Notes: generated by a model from the sequence alone, not told the origin. Numbered from the stretch's first letter, positions 35,075 to 45,917 are shown. The stretch is 64,000 nucleotides of DNA from Algoriphagus boseongensis (GCF_004362805.1 NZ_SNYF01000008.1:186001-250000); one strand, 5' to 3'. Program-made: numbers and translations.

Positions 35075-38000
35075 TTACTTGGCGTTGAAGGTAATACCAA
35101 TCAAAATTGCTGTGCCTAAGTCAGATCCTTGAGCATTGCTGACAAAGTAAAGCTTATGTTTTTGGCCGTCTTGTCCGCCAGTCACTTGTAAGCTCGTCAT
35201 GTGCATAGGAATTGGCATTCCAGGTACTTCCATTCCTTTTCCAGGATTTACCGCTCCCTGACCGACAACAGGTCCTGTTGGGCTATCTTGTCTGATCTCG
35301 AAAGTGAGAGGTTTTGTGATTTCTCCTTGGATGGCAAGATTCAAAGAAACTGAACCAATACCTGTCAGATCTGTAGCAGGAAATGCAAACGATCCTGTTT
35401 CAGCAGGAATAGTCAATAAGGTTTGACCATTGAAGACCATTTTATTGTAGCCTGCGAATTCTCTTGCCAAAGCCAAACTTGGGGAATTGGAGGTCAAAAC
35501 TAAGGTGCTCACCCCAGTCAATGGTTTGATATTTTCTCCACCTTTATCCGTGTAGCTGGAAGAAATTACCAAAGCTCCGGTAGGTGAGGCAGTCTTTCCA
35601 AGAGTAGGATCAAGTGAACCACTAGCTGGAAGGTTTGGCTTCTGCTCTCTTCTTAGAGAAAGAATATAAGTGACCAATGCATTTGCGTCAGCAGCTTTTA
35701 GGTCTGGGTTGGCAGGCATGGCTGTTTCACCCCAAACTCCTCCGCCACCTTTGCGGATTTTGTCCAGTAAGTAGTTTCGGTCTCTTTCTCGGTATTTCTT
35801 AGCCACATCAGTATAAGCTGGGCCAATGGAGGTTTCACTTTCTTTATGGCAAGTTTTACAAGTCAGAGATTGTACTAAAGCTTTTCCAGTCATCGCTTCG
35901 GTCATGACTTTGTGGCCCATATCAGCCTCAGCCATGTCGATTCCTTGAAGATAATCTGCCGATACAATTAGGGAAGACAAATCATTTCCGGCATTAGGGT
36001 CATCCTGATCACTTACGCTAACAGAATATGCCACCTTTTTACCTGGGAAATAGAAAGACTGGTTGCCTTGAATCGAGATCTTTACTTCAGGAGCAAAATT
36101 TCCAGAATAAACCGAAACTGGAAGGCTGCTTCCCTGCATTCCTGCTGGGTCGGCGGCAGAAACTTTGATTTCAAAGTCGCCTACAGTCTGGTAGGTATAA
36201 GTTAAGCTTGGTTCCTGAGTGGTTTGAGTTTCCCCATTTCCAAGATCCCAGGTATAAGTCATCGGATCTTTTTCAGGATCACTTGCAGTAGCTGTAAAGG
36301 TCACTGTCAATGGATTGCTACCTGAAGTTTTATCCACGGTAAGTGAAGAAACTACAGGTGCTCTGTTTCCTCCATTGAAATCAATTCTGAATAATCCAGC
36401 ATCCGGATTTTTAGTAAACCAACCGTTACCATATTCCAGAATGTAGATTTTTCCGTCTGGACCCATTTCCATATCCATCAAGGCATTGAATTTAGTGCCT
36501 GGCATGAACGGTTCCATTTTGTCAAAATCCCCATTTTCCTGCATGGTCACTACCTTGATCCATCCTCTGATCCAGTCATAGATAAAGAATTTACCATCAA
36601 AATAATCCGGTATTCTGGTATCCGCTGGATACATGTTTGAATAATAAACGGGACCTGCCATCGCATTTCTACCTCCTGTACCGACTTGAGGGAAGTCTGG
36701 AGATACTGCATAAGGATACCAAATGAAAGCTGGCTCCACAGGCGGTAATTTCTTCAATCCAGTATTGTGAGGTGAATTATTTTCAGGACCAGCTGGGTCA
36801 AAAGCCCGTCCATGTTCGCCTGTTTCGTAGTTAAATTCTCTGTAAGAGAAATTATTTCCAATGGTGTACGGCCAGCCGAAATGACCTGCTTTTCTGGCTT
36901 GATTTACCTCGTCGTAGCCTCTTGGACCTTTGACATCCAGGGAATCATTATTGGCATCAGGACCTACTTCACCCCAATACAAGAAACCAGTCTTTTGGTC
37001 AACTGAGATTCTATATGGATTTCTAAGACCTTGAACAAAAATTTCAGGTCGGGTGCCTTCAGTGCCTTGAGGATAAAGATTTCCTTCAGGAATGGTGTAG
37101 CTTCCATCTTCAGCCACCTTGATTCGGAGGATTTTACCTCTCAAATCATTGGAGTTACCAGAGCTTCTTCTGGCATCCCATTGCTTGTTTCCTTCTCTAC
37201 CGTCCAATGGAGCATAGCCATTCAAGGTATACTTAGAATTTGGCTGGTTGAATGGAGTAGAATTGTCACCGGTGGAAAGGAATAGATTTCCTTCTGCATC
37301 AAAAGCAATAGATCCACCTGTATGGCAGCAAATGTTGCGCTGGGAATACAGTTCCAAAATGATCTGTTCAGATCCCATGTCCCATACTCCATTCACAAAT
37401 TTAAATCTGGAAAGCCTGTTGATTTCCTTATCTCCTGTAGGAGAGTAGTAGGCATAAATCCAGTTGTTTTGTGCGAAATTCGGATCCTTTTGTAATCCCA
37501 TCAAGCCTTCTTCGGCATTGACTCCCTGCACCTCAGCCTTCCAGTAAACATCCAATTTGACGATTTCTTTTAGCTCCCCTGTGGCGTTATTGTAGTGCAC
37601 GATTTCGCCTCTTCTTTGGGCCACCAAAATGTCCAAATTAGGTAAAACGGTCATTTCTGTTGGTTCGGTAAATTCACCTACAGAAAGGGTGGTTTTGGTA
37701 AATCGGTTTTCTTCAGGAGTTCTCTTGGATTTTGCTTTGCTGTAATCCAATTGGTTATTATCACCGATTGCATATAGAATACCTGCCAGCAAATGCTTCA
37801 AAAAGTCGGCTTCTTCAAAGGATTCTTTGGTATGTCCGCCACCGGTATACCAAGCTCGGCCACCATCGAAGTCATGATACCAAGCAATCGGGTGTTCGCC
37901 CATATCCAATCCACCCTGATAGGATGATTCGTCTAGCATCAGAAGTTTTTTGGTGTTTGGATTGACCTTTTTATAGCTGTACCATTCGTCAGTTCTTTCC

Positions 38001-38518
38001 CAAGACTCAGGCAAAAAATCCGCGGAAGGATGTTTTTCTCCTGTTTTGGTGATTTTGCCTGGCTGAACATTTGGATGTGGATCGTTGATGCCCGGGTGAT
38101 CGGCGAAGTATCCTCCTACCAATCTTCCATACCATCCCCAATCGTATTCAGAATCGGCAGCGGCATGAATACCCACAAATCCTCCTCCTGATTGGATGTA
38201 GCGTTCAAAATCAGCTTCCTGGTAATGATTCAAAACATCTCCAGTAGTGCTCACAAAGATTACTGCCGCATATTGCGCTAAGTTTTCTTCGTTGATGTTT
38301 TCCGCATTTTTGGTAGTGTCTACCTCAAAGCCGTTTTCGGCTCCGAGTTTTTGAATGGCTGCAATCCCATTCGGGATGGATTCATGATAGAATCCAGCTG
38401 TTTTACTGAACACAAGGACTTTGGGTTTGCCTTCACGCTTTTTGGAACAAGAGGCAAGACCCAAACCAAGTACCAGTAGCAAAAGCAATAGGCTACGTAG
38501 GTTTTTCGGGTAATTCAT
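35075..38518 (-). CDS. Multidomain lipoprotein: ThuA, sugar-dehydrogenase propeller, PKD, cytochrome c and C-terminal beta domain
   Basis: An 1147-residue envelope protein starting at ATG 38518 (lipobox LASC, Cys24). Domains in order are ThuA-like glutamine-amidotransferase fold (about 32-270, KVLVFSKTAGFYHESIPNGI and GFVGIHAAADSEYDWGWYG), glucose/sorbosone-dehydrogenase propeller (about 285-710), PKD (about 715-800, TVTFTATASDPEKDPMTYTW), cytochrome c (about 845-940, haem motif CKTCH at about 887-891) and a final carbohydrate-binding-like beta domain (about 1000-1147). It resembles a self-contained sugar-oxidising machine with its own haem electron outlet. ThuA relatives are linked to 3-keto-trehalose metabolism. 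Exact substrate is unknown. Confidence 0.88.
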   Translation of the reverse strand: MNYPKNLRSLLLLLLVLGLGLASCSKKREGKPKVLVFSKTAGFYHESIPNGIAAIQKLGAENGFEVDTTKNAENINEENLAQYAAVIFVSTTGDVLNHYQEADFERYIQSGGGFVGIHAAADSEYDWGWYGRLVGGYFADHPGINDPHPNVQPGKITKTGEKHPSADFLPESWERTDEWYSYKKVNPNTKKLLMLDESSYQGGLDMGEHPIAWYHDFDGGRAWYTGGGHTKESFEEADFLKHLLAGILYAIGDNNQLDYSKAKSKRTPEENRFTKTTLSVGEFTEPTEMTVLPNLDILVAQRRGEIVHYNNATGELKEIVKLDVYWKAEVQGVNAEEGLMGLQKDPNFAQNNWIYAYYSPTGDKEINRLSRFKFVNGVWDMGSEQIILELYSQRNICCHTGGSIAFDAEGNLFLSTGDNSTPFNQPNSKYTLNGYAPLDGREGNKQWDARRSSGNSNDLRGKILRIKVAEDGSYTIPEGNLYPQGTEGTRPEIFVQGLRNPYRISVDQKTGFLYWGEVGPDANNDSLDVKGPRGYDEVNQARKAGHFGWPYTIGNNFSYREFNYETGEHGRAFDPAGPENNSPHNTGLKKLPPVEPAFIWYPYAVSPDFPQVGTGGRNAMAGPVYYSNMYPADTRIPDYFDGKFFIYDWIRGWIKVVTMQENGDFDKMEPFMPGTKFNALMDMEMGPDGKIYILEYGNGWFTKNPDAGLFRIDFNGGNRAPVVSSLTVDKTSGSNPLTVTFTATASDPEKDPMTYTWDLGNGETQTTQEPSLTYTYQTVGDFEIKVSAADPAGMQGSSLPVSVYSGNFAPEVKISIQGNQSFYFPGKKVAYSVSVSDQDDPNAGNDLSSLIVSADYLQGIDMAEADMGHKVMTEAMTGKALVQSLTCKTCHKESETSIGPAYTDVAKKYRERDRNYLLDKIRKGGGGVWGETAMPANPDLKAADANALVTYILSLRREQKPNLPASGSLDPTLGKTASPTGALVISSSYTDKGGENIKPLTGVSTLVLTSNSPSLALAREFAGYNKMVFNGQTLLTIPAETGSFAFPATDLTGIGSVSLNLAIQGEITKPLTFEIRQDSPTGPVVGQGAVNPGKGMEVPGMPIPMHMTSLQVTGGQDGQKHKLYFVSNAQGSDLGTAILIGITFNAK

Positions 38519-38689
38519 AGGGTAAAGTTTAATTTTTTGCAAAATAGGGTATTCTCTGAATCTGAGCTCTAAGTAACTGAATTTCGGTAATTTTTAGTGA
38601 TGAGAATCCTATTGTTTCAATTTGTGACAATAAAAATCCGATATTGCGGGGAAGAATTAAAATCACTTCTTTCATAAAATCCTATTTGA

Positions 38690-41017
38690 ATGAAAAATGT
38701 TATCAAGGCTTCTTTGATTTTTTCCATTGGGCTTGCATCCTGTGGAGGAAATGAAATCTCTGAGCAATCACTTAACGAATCGATAATCCTTCTTTCCCAA
38801 ACGGAAGGAAAAACTTTAGGGTATTCGACAACTTCCGGTATTAAAATCTTGAAAGAAGGTGGTTATGCATTTAAAGATTTAAATAAAAACGGCACCCTCG
38901 ATCCCTATGAAGATTGGAGGCTTTCAGTGGAGGAAAGAGCTAAAGATTTGGCTTCCAAAGTGACTAAAGAACAGATCGCCGGATTGATGCTCTATAGCTC
39001 ACATCAGTCTATTCCAGCTAATCCTCAAGGATTTGGTGCTGGAACTTATGATGGAAAGCCTATCAGTGAAAGCGGGATGCCTACTTCTAGTATTTCAGAT
39101 CAGCAAAAAAAGTTTTTGGAGGAGGATAATCTCCGTCATGTCTTGATCACTCGAGTAGAGAGTCCAAAAGTTGCTGCAGAATGGAATAACAAAGTTCAGG
39201 CCTTCGTGGAGGGTCTAGGAATGGGAATTCCTGCGAATAACAGTTCTGATCCAAGAAATAGTCCAGTGGCAAGTACGGAATACAATGCTGGTGCAGGTGG
39301 ACAAATTTCCATGTGGCCAGAGTCCTTGGGAATGGCAGCAACTTTTGATCCTGCCTTAGTTCAGAGATTTGGAGAGGTTGCTTCCGAGGAATATCGAGCC
39401 TTAGGGATTTCAACGGCTCTTTCACCCCAGATTGACCTGGGAACTGAGCCTAGATGGAATCGAATCAAAGGTACATTTGGAGAAAACTCCAGGCTGGCAG
39501 CTGAAATGGCTAGAGCCTATGTGGATGGATTTCAGACTTCTACAGGAGCTGCGGAAATCTCTGGGGGCTGGGGATACCATAGTGTAAATGCCATGGTTAA
39601 GCATTGGCCGAGTGGAGGACCTGAAGAGGGGGGAAGAGATGGACATTTTGCTTACGGAAAGTTTGCTGTTTATCCGGGGAATAATTTTGCAGACCACCTG
39701 ATCCCATTTACCGAAGGAGCTTTTAAACTGAATGGACCAACGGGAAAGGCAACTGCTGTCATGCCCTATTATACCATTTCCTACGGCCAGGATAAAAATG
39801 GAGAAATCGTAGCGAATGCCTATTCTTCTTATTTGATTACGGATCTTCTGAGAGGGGAGTATGGATATGATGGAGTAGTCTGTACAGATTGGGGAGTCAC
39901 AGGAAATGAAGGTCCGAAGGTGGAAGTTTTCGCAGGCAAACCTTGGGGTATGGAATCCGCCACCATAGCTGAGCGGCATTTTAAGGCGCTAATGGCTGGT
40001 GTAGACCAGTTTGGGGGAAATAATGATAAAGTTCCTGTTTTGGAAGCTTTCGAAATGATGGAAAAGGAATTAGGACCTGAAGCAGCCAGAGCCCGAATTG
40101 AGCAATCCGCAGTTCGATTACTCAGAAATATTTTCAATGCCGGCTTGTTTGAAAATCCTTATCTAGATCCTGAATCCACCCAGCAAAAAGTTGGAAATCC
40201 TGCCTTTATGCAGGAAGGATATGAAGCCCAACTTAAGTCTGTGGTTTTGTTGAAAAATGAAAATCAGGTTTTGCCTATTAAGGACAAGAAAAAGGTTTTT
40301 ATTCCTCAGCGTTATTTGCCTTCAACCACAAACTGGTGGGGGATCAAATCTGAGGCTAAGTGGATTGATCCTGTGAATTTGGAGATTGCCTCTAAATACT
40401 TTGAGCTGGTTTCCTCTGCTGAAGAAGCGGATTTGGCTTTGGTATTCGTTGAAAGTCCTGAATCAGGGACAGGTTATGATCCTTCAGATAGAGAAAAGGG
40501 TGGGAATGGGTATGTGCCTATTTCTTTGCAATACGGCCCGTATAAGGCTGAGCTCGCCCGTGAGCAGAGCATTGCTGCAGGAGATCCAGTCCTAGAGCCC
40601 ACCATTACAAATAGATCCTATAAAAACAAATCGGTAGAAACTGCTAACTATCAGGATTTGAAAACTATTCTGGATACGAAGAAAGCAATGGTAGATAAGC
40701 CTGTATTGGTTGTCATCAAGGCAAACAATCCAATGGTTATGGCTGAATTCGAAAAAGAAGTTCAAGGGATTTTCTTCCACTTCGGAGTCCAGGATCAGGT
40801 TATTTTTGATTTGATCAGCGGGAAATCAGAACCTTCTGCTTTGCTTCCAGTACAGTTGCCGGCTTCCATGGAAACGGTGGAAACTCAATTGGAAGATACT
40901 GCCCACGATATGGAAGTTCATGTGGATGCCAGCGGGAATTCTTATGATTTTACTTTTGGGCTGAATTGGTCAGGGGTTATCCAAGACGACCGCGTTACGA
41001 AGTATAAGAAGAAGTAA
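38690..41017 (+). CDS. Glycoside hydrolase family 3 lipoprotein
   Basis: A 775-residue predicted lipoprotein (lipobox LASC, Cys18). The GH3 N-terminal domain is clear: SPQIDLGTEPRWNRIKGTFG near residue 245, MVKHWPSGGPEEGGRDGH near 300 and the nucleophile region DGVVCTDWG near residue 400 (the Asp in TDW). The second domain begins at VVLLKNENQVLPI near 515. It releases beta-linked glucose or a similar sugar from oligosaccharides. It is transcribed divergently from the ThuA protein, separated by a 170-base control region, and ends before a strong terminator facing galK. Confidence 0.92.
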   Translation: MKNVIKASLIFSIGLASCGGNEISEQSLNESIILLSQTEGKTLGYSTTSGIKILKEGGYAFKDLNKNGTLDPYEDWRLSVEERAKDLASKVTKEQIAGLMLYSSHQSIPANPQGFGAGTYDGKPISESGMPTSSISDQQKKFLEEDNLRHVLITRVESPKVAAEWNNKVQAFVEGLGMGIPANNSSDPRNSPVASTEYNAGAGGQISMWPESLGMAATFDPALVQRFGEVASEEYRALGISTALSPQIDLGTEPRWNRIKGTFGENSRLAAEMARAYVDGFQTSTGAAEISGGWGYHSVNAMVKHWPSGGPEEGGRDGHFAYGKFAVYPGNNFADHLIPFTEGAFKLNGPTGKATAVMPYYTISYGQDKNGEIVANAYSSYLITDLLRGEYGYDGVVCTDWGVTGNEGPKVEVFAGKPWGMESATIAERHFKALMAGVDQFGGNNDKVPVLEAFEMMEKELGPEAARARIEQSAVRLLRNIFNAGLFENPYLDPESTQQKVGNPAFMQEGYEAQLKSVVLLKNENQVLPIKDKKKVFIPQRYLPSTTNWWGIKSEAKWIDPVNLEIASKYFELVSSAEEADLALVFVESPESGTGYDPSDREKGGNGYVPISLQYGPYKAELAREQSIAAGDPVLEPTITNRSYKNKSVETANYQDLKTILDTKKAMVDKPVLVVIKANNPMVMAEFEKEVQGIFFHFGVQDQVIFDLISGKSEPSALLPVQLPASMETVETQLEDTAHDMEVHVDASGNSYDFTFGLNWSGVIQDDRVTKYKKK

Positions 41018-41035
41018 GTGATGTTGTAAAAAATT

Positions 41036-41070
41036 AAGGCCAGTCAGGTTAACTCTGACTGGCCTTTTTT
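41036..41070. terminator. Terminator between the GH3 gene and galK
   Basis: A perfect 12-bp stem, aaggccagtcag (41036-41047) with ctgactggcctt (41055-41066), has a 7-nt loop and a T run on the plus strand; A-rich sequence before it permits some action for the convergent galK. Confidence 0.9.
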
Positions 41071-41081
41071 GTGGTTTACTT

Positions 41082-42230
41082 TCAGGAAATTATTCTGGCT
41101 CCTTCTCCTATTTCAACAAGGATAAAGTCAGGAGTTTTGCCAAAGGAGGTTTCATACCCTTTCCGAAGAGTGTCTTTGAAAATATCAAGTTCGGACTCTT
41201 TAACCAGATTAATGGTACAGCCTCCAAAGCCTCCTCCCATCATTCTGGAGCCTAAAACTGAATGCATGGCTTGAGCAGTTTCTGCCAGAAAATCTAATTC
41301 AGGGCAGCTGACTTCATAGTCTTCACTCAAGCTTTTATGGGATAAATTGAGCAGCCTGCCAAATTTCGCTAAATCCTTTGCCTGTAATGCTCTTGCCGCT
41401 TGATGAACTCGATCACATTCAGTGATTTCATGTTTGGCTTTGGGGTAAAGTTCTTTGGGTAAGAATCCTTCTACTTTTTTCAAATCAGCAAGTGAAAGAT
41501 CTCTGAGAGTTTTGATTTCCGGGAATTCATTCAGCAGAATTCGTACACTTTCTTCGCAAGCTTCTCTTCTTTTATTGTAGGCTGTGTCTGCCAAACTGTG
41601 TTTGACTTTGGTATTGACCAAAACCAACGCATAATCCCCAAAATCGGCGGCAATTTCTTGATGAGTATTGCTGCGGCAATCTAATAATAGAGCTTTGCCT
41701 TCCACTCCGAAAGCAGAGGTATAGGGATCCATGATTCCGCATTTTACCCCTGCGTAGAGATGTTCCGATTTTTGAGCGTAGAGAACGATATTCTTTTTGG
41801 GGATTTTAAAATCAAAAAGTCTGGAAATAGCTGTTCCGATGGCGACGGATAATGCTGCTGACGAAGATAATCCTGCTCCAACCGGAATATTTCCTCCGAT
41901 GACCATGTCGAATCCGGATACTTCATAGCCCGATTGCTTGAGCAAGGCTACCATGCCCATGACATAGGTTGCCCAATGTCCATTTTTGGGAGAGAGAAAA
42001 CCCAAGTCAAAACTATACTCCTGATCAAAATCCATGGAGTAAAGTCTGCAAGTTTTGGAGCTATTTTTTTGAATCCCAACCCAAATCCCTTGCTTGACTG
42101 CAGCAGGAAAAACAAATCCCTCTTGGTAATCTGTATGTTCTCCAATCAGGTTTATTCTCCCCGGAGCAAATGCAACGAGGGGAATGGTCTCAAAATAAGA
42201 TTGAAATACCTCGGTAAGTTGGGAGATCAT
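41082..42230 (-). CDS. galK: Galactokinase
   Basis: A 382-residue GHMP-family kinase that phosphorylates galactose at C1 with ATP. The signature PGRINLIGEHTDYQEGFVFP lies at residues 23-42, the ATP loop IPVGAGLSSSAALSVAIG near 115, and the C-terminal GSRMMGGGFGGCTINLV near 338. The catalytic-Asp segment reads GIMDPYTSAFG, where galactokinases usually have GIMDQ, so the residue after the Asp is Pro; the Asp itself is kept. It follows the LacI-type regulator on the same strand by 103 bases, suggesting sugar-responsive control. Confidence 0.93.
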   Translation of the reverse strand: MISQLTEVFQSYFETIPLVAFAPGRINLIGEHTDYQEGFVFPAAVKQGIWVGIQKNSSKTCRLYSMDFDQEYSFDLGFLSPKNGHWATYVMGMVALLKQSGYEVSGFDMVIGGNIPVGAGLSSSAALSVAIGTAISRLFDFKIPKKNIVLYAQKSEHLYAGVKCGIMDPYTSAFGVEGKALLLDCRSNTHQEIAADFGDYALVLVNTKVKHSLADTAYNKRREACEESVRILLNEFPEIKTLRDLSLADLKKVEGFLPKELYPKAKHEITECDRVHQAARALQAKDLAKFGRLLNLSHKSLSEDYEVSCPELDFLAETAQAMHSVLGSRMMGGGFGGCTINLVKESELDIFKDTLRKGYETSFGKTPDFILVEIGEGARIIS

Positions 42231-42333
42231 GGGATGGAGGATAGGGTTATTGGAAAATGGGTTGGAAGTTATCGGTAGAACAAATGAATGGGTATCTCAC
42301 CTGTACCAAAATAACTATTCACTCAATAACTCA

Positions 42334-43368
42334 CTATTTTTTCACTTCGAAGTGCTGGGAGGATTTCCTTGGAACCAAAGTAGTTTCCAAAACAATGGAG
42401 ATAGGATCTTCTGAAGCAATTCCGTCCAATTGATCCAAAAGGTGGCTAACTGCTAGTTTGCCCATTTCATAACCTGGTTGGGATACGGTAGTCAAAGGAG
42501 GTTCCACCACTGCGGAGGTCGGATTATTGGTAAATCCAGCCAAAGCCATGTCTTCAGGAACTTTTATCCCAAGGGTCTTCCACTCAGTCAGAACATCCAC
42601 CGCCACTGGATCTATCATGCAAAAAACTGCATCGGGTCTGGGTCTCATGGAAACGATATCTCTGGCGATCTTGATATTTCCTTCCTCGGTAAGGTCTGTG
42701 ATTTTGATCAAGGAATTGTCCTGATGAACTCCAAATTCGGCCAATGCTCTTAGATATCCCTCTTTTCTTTTCTTTGAAATGTAAAGGTCTTCGGGCCCTG
42801 AGACGTAGACGATTCTTCTAGAACCATTTTCCAACAAATGTTTGACAACCTGATAAGCTCCGCCCGCATCATTGAAAGTCACCTTGGAAACTGGGATATC
42901 TTCCTGAACCCGGTCAAATAAAACGAAGTTGATTTCCCGGCTATAAAGGTCATACAAGTGGTCAAATTGGTTGGTCTCCCTGCTGAGGGAAATCAACAAA
43001 CCATCCACTTGGGAAGAAACAAGGGTTCGGATGTTGGCTTTTTCCTGCTCTATAGATTCATTGCTTTGGCAAATCATCACATTGTAGCCACGCTTGTTGG
43101 CAGTATCCTGAATGCCACTGATACAGGAAGCGAAAAAATGGGAAGTGATTTCAGGAACGATCACTCCTAATGTTTTTGAGCGGGAAATCCGGAGACTTTG
43201 AGCCAAAAGATTTGGCTGGTAATTCATCTCCTTTGCCGCTTCCACGATTTTGCGCTTGGTCTCAGGGTGCAATTCCGGGGAATCTTTCAATGCCCTAGAA
43301 ATGGTGGAAACCGACACACCAAGTTTTTTGGCGATTTCCTTCATCGTAATCTGATGCCCCTTTTTCAT
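42334..43368 (-). CDS. LacI-family transcriptional regulator
   Basis: A 344-residue regulator. The DNA-binding helix-turn-helix and hinge are textbook: MKEIAKKLGVSVSTISRALKDSPELHPETKR at residues 9-39 with AQSLRISRSKTLGVIVPEI at 56-74. The remainder is a periplasmic-binding-type effector domain (GLLISLSRETNQFD, MALAGFTNNPTSAVVEPPLTT). It probably represses sugar genes nearby, with galK immediately downstream as the nearest target. The inducer cannot be told from sequence. Confidence 0.92.
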   Translation of the reverse strand: MKKGHQITMKEIAKKLGVSVSTISRALKDSPELHPETKRKIVEAAKEMNYQPNLLAQSLRISRSKTLGVIVPEITSHFFASCISGIQDTANKRGYNVMICQSNESIEQEKANIRTLVSSQVDGLLISLSRETNQFDHLYDLYSREINFVLFDRVQEDIPVSKVTFNDAGGAYQVVKHLLENGSRRIVYVSGPEDLYISKKRKEGYLRALAEFGVHQDNSLIKITDLTEEGNIKIARDIVSMRPRPDAVFCMIDPVAVDVLTEWKTLGIKVPEDMALAGFTNNPTSAVVEPPLTTVSQPGYEMGKLAVSHLLDQLDGIASEDPISIVLETTLVPRKSSQHFEVKK

Positions 43369-43441
43369 GTTAGTGCTTTCTTAATTCTTACCCTGCAAAC
43401 GTCTGCAATTGCGAATAAAGCAAAGATTTTTAGAAAAAACC

Positions 43442-44422
43442 CTATTCTTGGTAAACTGTGAACAAAACCGTTTCGCCGACAGCCTTCAAGGTTCGGGAAT
43501 CAATCAACTCCATATTGTCCTGATGGGTATGGTGGTAATGGCCAAAACCATAGTCAGGAGAAAATTCGATAATGTCAATCATCGGGATTTTAGCCCATTC
43601 GTTGACAAAGGCATGGTCGTCCAAGATTTCTGGAGCATCCTGCTGAATAAAAAATCCAGAATGGCCCAGTTGAGCTGCATTTCCCCAAACTTTGGATAAA
43701 ATCTCGCCGGCAAATTGTCTGGAATATCCTTCCCGGTAAAATCTGGCATTTTTTCCTCCAACCAAATCCACCAATATTCCATAGTAAGCCGAATAATTCG
43801 GAATATGTTTGTTTTTGGACCAATACTGTGAGCCATGGCACCACCAGATTTGGGAGTTGTTTCGCATGCTGGCTTGCTCTGGTTCCCCATCATCTTCTCC
43901 GTCAAAGAAAATAAAGTCAATCCCGACTTCCGGTTTTAATCCTTGAGCAGCAATAGTTCTGGCAATTTCCAACAAAACGCCTACACCTGAAGCCCCATCA
44001 TTAGCCCCGTCGATTGGCTCATTCATGCGCTCTGTGTCTTTATCAGCAATTCTTCTGGAATCCCAGTGTGCCGCAAGTAGAATTCTTTTGGTTGCCTGAG
44101 GATTATAGGAGGCGATAATATTGGTCAAATTCCAAGTCAATCCATCGTAGGTTTTTGCCTGAAAATCTTGGGTTTGAACGCTCATTCCATACGCTTCTAT
44201 TTTTTGGATAATCCAAGCCTTGGTATTCGAATGACCTGAGGTTCCAGGAATTCTTGGACCAAAATCAACTTGCTTTTGAACAAAGGCATATGCCGAATCT
44301 GCGTTGAAGCTTGGGTAGGGCTTGACAACTACTTCGGGAATCTGAGTCTCTGTGGTTTTTTCTCCAGAACAGGCCCAAAACCCAATTAATAGAGCCAGAA
44401 GCCAGATTTTTCTATTCTTCAT
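43442..44422 (-). CDS. M28-family peptidase / glutaminyl-cyclase-like lipoprotein
   Basis: A 326-residue zinc enzyme. I start at ATG 44422 (lipobox FWAC, Cys18), which overlaps the cysS end by 11 bases. The metal site is visible as LLAAHWDSR near residue 115, [15 protein letters not shown] near 138 and [11 protein letters not shown] near 165. Families sharing this pattern are M28 aminopeptidases and glutaminyl-peptide cyclotransferases; the single-domain form and HWDSR motif favour the latter group, but either is possible. It is likely anchored in the envelope and processes peptides. Confidence 0.85.
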   Translation of the reverse strand: MKNRKIWLLALLIGFWACSGEKTTETQIPEVVVKPYPSFNADSAYAFVQKQVDFGPRIPGTSGHSNTKAWIIQKIEAYGMSVQTQDFQAKTYDGLTWNLTNIIASYNPQATKRILLAAHWDSRRIADKDTERMNEPIDGANDGASGVGVLLEIARTIAAQGLKPEVGIDFIFFDGEDDGEPEQASMRNNSQIWWCHGSQYWSKNKHIPNYSAYYGILVDLVGGKNARFYREGYSRQFAGEILSKVWGNAAQLGHSGFFIQQDAPEILDDHAFVNEWAKIPMIDIIEFSPDYGFGHYHHTHQDNMELIDSRTLKAVGETVLFTVYQE

Positions 44423-45905
44423 ACGCCCAATCAATTTTTTCTTTCATGTCTTTGACTACAAAGCCCATAGCCTTAAGTCCTGCTCTGATTTCATCCACCT
44501 TGGCGTAGTCTCGGGCTGTTTTCGCTTCTGAATATAGCTTCAATAAAAGCTCAATCATGGAGTCCTGTACATCACTCTTCTCCTCAATCAAACCCAAAAT
44601 ATCCACCACGAAAGTGATGAATGTTTCCTTCAACTTGGTAAAAACTTCCTCACCCAAGGCTGCTGATGAAAGTTGTCCGGTGAATATGGAATTGATTTTC
44701 TTCAACAGATTAAATAGATGACCAATAGCCTGAGCAGTATTGAAATCATCATCCATAGCTCGGTAGGCTGCAGTGATGCTACTTTCGACTTGCTTGATTT
44801 GGGCTTCATCCAAAGCAACTTCGGTGTTTGGAGTATATTCCAGCAATCGGGCTATTCGGAGACCATTGATAATCTTTTTGTAGCCTTTTTGTGCAGCTTT
44901 TAGCGCTTCATTGGAAAAGTCCAATGTAGAACGGTAATGAGCCGTCAACATGAAATATCGAATGGTCATCGGGCTGTAAGCTTGTTCTAAAAGCTTATGA
45001 TTTCCGGTGAATAATTCCTGCAGGGTAATAAAATTCCCCAAGGACTTACCCATCTTTTGCCCATTGATGGTAATCATGTTGTTGTGCATCCAGTATTTGG
45101 CTGGATCCTTATGATTGCAGGCATTTCCCTGGGCAATTTCACATTCGTGATGAGGGAACATCAGGTCCATTCCGCCTCCGTGAATGTCGAATTGGGTTCC
45201 GAGATACTTGGAACTCATAGCAGTACACTCCAGGTGCCAGCCCGGGAAACCCACTCCCCAAGGAGAATCCCATTTCATCAGATGCTCCGGCGCAGCATTT
45301 TTCCAAAGTGCGAAATCCACAGAATTGCGCTTTTCACCTTGGCCGTCTAGATCTCTAGTTCCGCTTACCAAGTCATCCAAAACACGACCTGAGAGCTTTC
45401 CATATTGGTATTCCTGATTGTATTTCAGGACGTCAAAATATACCGAGCCGTTTACTTCATAAGCCAAACCTTCCTTTAGAATGGCTTCTACCAAAGCAAT
45501 TTGCTCAGGAATATGGCCAGTTGCACGAGGTTCAATACTTGGTTTCCATGTGTTTAAAAGAGCCATGTCCCGATGGTAAGTGTCCGTATATTGCTGGGCG
45601 ACCTCCATAGGTTCAAGCTGTTCCAATTTGGCTTTTTTGGCGATTTTGTCCTCGCCCTCGTCAGCATCTCCAGTCAAGTGACCCACATCTGTGATGTTGC
45701 GAACATAGCGAACTCGATAGCCTAAATGGGTTAGGTAGCGATTTACCGTATCAAAGGTTACTGCTGGTCTGCCATGACCTAAATGGGCATCTCCGTACAC
45801 GGTTGGTCCGCAGACATACATGCCCACAAAGGGCGGATTGATTGGTGCAAACTCTTCTTTTTCCCTTGAAAGGGTATTGTATAGCTTGAGTTGATGTGAC
45901 TTCAT
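44412..45905 (-). CDS. cysS: Cysteinyl-tRNA synthetase
   Basis: A 497-residue class I synthetase that joins cysteine to its t[20 protein letters not shown] at residues 31-47 contains the zinc Cys and the HIGH signature (HLGH at 41-44), [10 protein letters not shown] near 225 supplies further zinc ligands, and KMGKSLGN near 285 is the KMSKS loop. Length is normal. Its end overlaps the following peptidase gene. The upstream gap carries a TACGAAATACGA-type repeat (45918-45946). Confidence 0.97.
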   Translation of the reverse strand: MKSHQLKLYNTLSREKEEFAPINPPFVGMYVCGPTVYGDAHLGHGRPAVTFDTVNRYLTHLGYRVRYVRNITDVGHLTGDADEGEDKIAKKAKLEQLEPMEVAQQYTDTYHRDMALLNTWKPSIEPRATGHIPEQIALVEAILKEGLAYEVNGSVYFDVLKYNQEYQYGKLSGRVLDDLVSGTRDLDGQGEKRNSVDFALWKNAAPEHLMKWDSPWGVGFPGWHLECTAMSSKYLGTQFDIHGGGMDLMFPHHECEIAQGNACNHKDPAKYWMHNNMITINGQKMGKSLGNFITLQELFTGNHKLLEQAYSPMTIRYFMLTAHYRSTLDFSNEALKAAQKGYKKIINGLRIARLLEYTPNTEVALDEAQIKQVESSITAAYRAMDDDFNTAQAIGHLFNLLKKINSIFTGQLSSAALGEEVFTKLKETFITFVVDILGLIEEKSDVQDSMIELLLKLYSEAKTARDYAKVDEIRAGLKAMGFVVKDMKEKIDWAYEE

Positions 45906-45917
45906 AAGTCTTCAAAA

